This document shows, piece after piece, positions 57,380 through 64,000 of a DNA stretch of 64,000 nucleotides. The notes under the pieces were generated by a model. It was not told the DNA's origin. It made no database searches and was given only the letters and a program-made list of their open reading frames with translations. Made by a program: the position numbers and the translations under genes. The DNA is from Streptomyces sp. SW4. Its GTDB lineage: Bacteria; Actinomycetota; Actinomycetes; Streptomycetales; Streptomycetaceae. The stretch lies in NCBI GenBank assembly GCA_003248315.1, contig QKWM01000004.1:3965001-4029000 (forward strand), written 5' to 3'. How positions within the stretch are numbered: the stretch's first letter is position 1; every line of letters starts with the position of its first letter.

Positions 57380-57394
57380 TTGGACTCTGTCCAA
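57380..57394. promoter_or_regulatory. Fur-like 15-bp inverted repeat before the VIT1 gene
   Basis: TTGGAC-TCT-GTCCAA (also 7-1-7 with one mismatch), 26 nt before the VIT1-family GTG and just after a TACATT hexamer (57359-57364) that could be a -10. The rest of the 236-nt divergent spacer shows no other clear element. Confidence 0.5.
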
Positions 57395-57420
57395 AGAAGC
57401 CTGTTCTCCAGGGGGAAGCC

Positions 57421-58152
57421 GTGGCCATCATCGAGACCGAGGCGGCGCTGCACGAGGCGCACCGCGACAACCACACGCACCGCGACGTGAACGGCGGCTG
57501 GCTGCGCCCCGCGGTCTTCGGCGCGATGGACGGCCTGGTCTCCAACCTCGCCCTGATGACCGGTGTCGCGGGCGGCGCCGTCAGCCAGCAGACCGTCGTG
57601 CTCAGCGGCCTCGCCGGCCTGGCCGCCGGCGCCTTCTCCATGGCCGCCGGCGAGTACACCTCGGTCGCCTCGCAGCGGGAGCTGGTCGAGGCGGAACTGG
57701 ACGTCGAGCGGCGGGAGCTGCGCAAGCACCCCAAGGACGAGGAGGCCGAACTGGCCGCCCTCTACGCGGCGCGCGGCGTCGAGCCCGGCCTCGCCCGGGA
57801 GGTCGCCCGGCAGCTGTCCCGCGACCCCGAGCAGGCCCTGGAGATCCACGCCCGCGAGGAGCTGGGCATCGACCCCTCCGACCTGCCCTCCCCGCTGGTC
57901 GCGGCCGTGTCGTCGTTCGGCTCCTTCGCGCTGGGCGCCCTGCTGCCCGTACTGCCCTATCTGCTCGGGGCGACCGCGCTGTGGCCGGCGGTGCTGCTGG
58001 CGCTCGCCGGGCTCTTCCTGTGCGGTGCCGTGGTGGCCAAGGTGACGGCGCGCAGCTGGTGGTACAGCGGTCTGCGGCAGCTCGCCCTCGGTGGTGCGGC
58101 GGCCGGTGTGACGTACGCCCTGGGCAGTCTGTTCGGAACGGCCCTAGGATGA
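57421..58152 (+). CDS. VIT1/CCC1 family iron/manganese transporter
   Basis: 243 residues, intact. WLRPAVFGAMDGLVSNLALM and FSMAAGEYTSVASQRELVEA are family signatures (first membrane helix and the metal-binding region), followed by a cytoplasmic Glu-rich helical hairpin (AELDVERRELRKHPKDEEAE) and three more membrane segments. In yeast and plants the family moves Fe2+/Mn2+ out of the cytoplasm; bacterial members are expected to export metal. GTG at 57421 follows GGGGGAAG. A metal-type operator lies directly upstream. Confidence 0.88.
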   Translation: MAIIETEAALHEAHRDNHTHRDVNGGWLRPAVFGAMDGLVSNLALMTGVAGGAVSQQTVVLSGLAGLAAGAFSMAAGEYTSVASQRELVEAELDVERRELRKHPKDEEAELAALYAARGVEPGLAREVARQLSRDPEQALEIHAREELGIDPSDLPSPLVAAVSSFGSFALGALLPVLPYLLGATALWPAVLLALAGLFLCGAVVAKVTARSWWYSGLRQLALGGAAAGVTYALGSLFGTALG

Positions 58153-58527
58153 CCCGGCCCGGTTCTATACGGCGGACCGTATAAGTTTGCCGTTACTCGC
58201 TGGTTTCGAGTGCGTGACCACCGGGCATGAGCCGTAAGCGCTGTGGGCAATGAGGCCCGCACGCGCATCCGTGGAGCGGGCGACGAAGCGCGCTCCACGC
58301 CCCCGGGTCGACCGGACACCGATCTGTCCGCCCCGGCCCCCCACAGCTTCCGCCGCCGGGCGCGGTACCCCGCCCGAACCCCGTGCGGTGTCCGCATGTT
58401 GGAACGGAGTATCCGGTTCCCGAGAACCGCTCCATCATGGAGCCTGCACGAAATTTTGCTGAAACGCAGAGGGCCAACGTCGTCCCTCGGCACCTGAACA
58501 TGCCACCAGACGACGACGGGAGAGCCG
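58153..58527. promoter_or_regulatory. gltB upstream region with GlnR-like half-sites and palindromes
   Basis: This 375-nt stretch holds no gene I can support. It contains TATACGG-CGGA-CCGTATA (58166-58172 / 58177-58183), three pentamers spaced 11 bp apart, GTTAC-N6-GTTTC-N6-GTGAC (58192-58218), a second 11-bp-spaced pair GAAAT-N6-GAAAC (58450-58465), and two small hairpins, CGGTTC-CCGA-GAACCG (58414-58429) and CTCCAT-C-ATGGAG (58430-58442). The pentamer pattern resembles the GTnAC-N6-GAAAC boxes bound by the actinobacterial nitrogen regulator GlnR. Confidence 0.5.
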
Positions 58528-63113
<4,586 letters not shown>

Positions 63114-63121
<8 letters not shown>

Positions 63122-64000
63122 CCCGAAGGGCTTTCTGAACCACGGCCGCGAGGTCGCCACGTCCCGTCCGGTCGAAGAGCGCGTCAAGGACTGGAACGAG
63201 GTCTACGTCCCCGGCTCCCTGCTGCCGATCATCAGCAAGCAGGCCAGCCGGTGCATGGACTGCGGCATCCCGTTCTGCCACAACGGCTGCCCGCTCGGGA
63301 ACCTGATCCCGAGTGGAACGACTACGCCTACCGCGAGGACTGGCAGGCCGCCTCCGAGCGGCTGCACGCCACCAACAACTTCCCGGAGTTCACCGGCCGC
63401 CTGTGCCCCGCTCCGTGCGAGTCGGCGTGCGTGCTCGGCATCAACCAGCCGCCGGTCACCATCAAGAACGTCGAGGTCTCCATCATCGACAAGGCGTGGG
63501 AGACCGGGGACGTCGCCCCGCAGATCCCCGAGCGCCTGTCCGGCAAGACCGTCGCCGTCGTCGGCTCCGGCCCCGCCGGCCTGGCCGCCGCCCAGCAGCT
63601 GACCCGGGCCGGTCACACGGTCGCCGTCTACGAGCGCGCCGACCGCGTCGGCGGCCTGCTCCGCTACGGCATCCCCGAGTTCAAGATGGAGAAGCGGCAC
63701 ATCAACCGCCGCATCGAGCAGATGCGCGCGGAGGGCACCCGCTTCCGCACCGGCATCGAGATCGGCCGCGACCTGAAGGCCACCGACCTGAAGAAGCGGT
63801 ACGACGCGGTCGTCCTGGCCGTCGGCGCCACCACCGCCCGCGACCTGCCGGTGCCGGGCCGCGAGCTCAAGGGCATCTACCAGGCCATGGAGTACCTGCC
63901 GCTCGCGAACAAGGTCCAGGAGGGCGACTACGTCACCTCCCCGATCTCCGCCGAGGGCAAGCACGTCGTCGTCATCGGCGGCGGCGACACCGGCGCCGAC
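63114..64000 (+). CDS. gltD: glutamate synthase small subunit (3' truncated; one missing base)
   Basis: The first ~296 residues of about 485; it runs off the window. It passes NADPH electrons through FAD and Fe-S clusters to GltB. The N-terminal cluster-binding motif is RCMDCGIPFCHNGCPLGN with RLCPAPCESACVLGIN; the FAD loop is VAVVGSGPAGLAAAQQL, and the start of the NADPH loop HVVVIGGGDTGAD is at the edge. One C is missing from CCC at 63308-63310 (GNLIP/EWNDYAYRED). The ATG overlaps the gltB end, so the two subunits are translationally coupled. Confidence 0.95.

Noticed and set aside
58243..58497. An 84-codon frame upstream of gltB
   Set aside because: Arg/Pro/Ser-rich, no ribosome site, overlapped by regulatory-looking repeats; codon positions show no coding bias.

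Overview
The window is a 64 kb piece of a very GC-rich actinobacterial chromosome, almost certainly Streptomyces. The evidence is the strong G/C third-position bias, frequent GTG/TTG starts, stop/start overlaps, an IleRS with an actinobacterial translational T-box, DivIVA with a long Gly/Pro/Gln linker, the small trpM gene between trpC and trpB, and bifunctional PriA with no trpF nearby. From memory, the gene order matches the core region of S. coelicolor between ftsZ and gltBD, read in the opposite direction to that genome's numbering.

Layout. (1) 1-3.7 kb: end of the division/cell-wall cluster (pgeF, yggS, sepF, yggT, divIVA). (2) 4.0-10.5 kb: ileS on the minus strand behind a T-box, then a TraR/DksA protein with an H1-like tail, lspA and rluD. 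(3) 10.5-19.4 kb: GNAT, Na+/H+ antiporter, MscS channel, dienelactone hydrolase, a Tat-secreted PhoD phosphatase, a DsbA-like protein, a membrane protein and DUF2252. (4) 19.6-31.9 kb: dnaE, an NYN-domain protein, an ABC exporter pair, YbaK, a LON-substrate-binding protein and a repetitive membrane protein. (5) 32.1-42.0 kb: hisD-C-B-(small membrane ORF)-H-priA-ridA-hisF, an MFS transporter, hisI and trpE. (6) 42.0-49.1 kb: small membrane proteins, trpC-trpM-trpB-trpA, a second DsbA-like protein and lgt. (7) 49.1-57.2 kb: a compact minus-strand operon of four ADP-ribosylglycohydrolase (DraG/ARH) paralogues, a ribokinase, a class III CoA transferase and a CitE-type lyase, all joined by overlaps. 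(8) 57.4 kb to the end: a VIT1-type metal transporter and gltBD; gltD runs off the edge.

How the genes connect. PriA serves both histidine and tryptophan synthesis, TrpE and TrpCBA complete part of the tryptophan route (trpD, trpF and trpG are not here), and GltBD supplies glutamate. LspA and Lgt are two steps of lipoprotein maturation. The ARH/ribokinase operon is the most accessory-looking part and the best candidate for an undescribed pathway.

Sequence quality. About 44 single-base losses, nearly all one G or C missing from a short G/C run, break the frame of about 27 genes, including essential ones (ileS, lgt, gltB, hisB, hisF, trpA, trpC). I treat these as assembly errors, not pseudogenes. 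I give each gene its full corrected span and state where the base is missing; quoted protein lengths are after correction.
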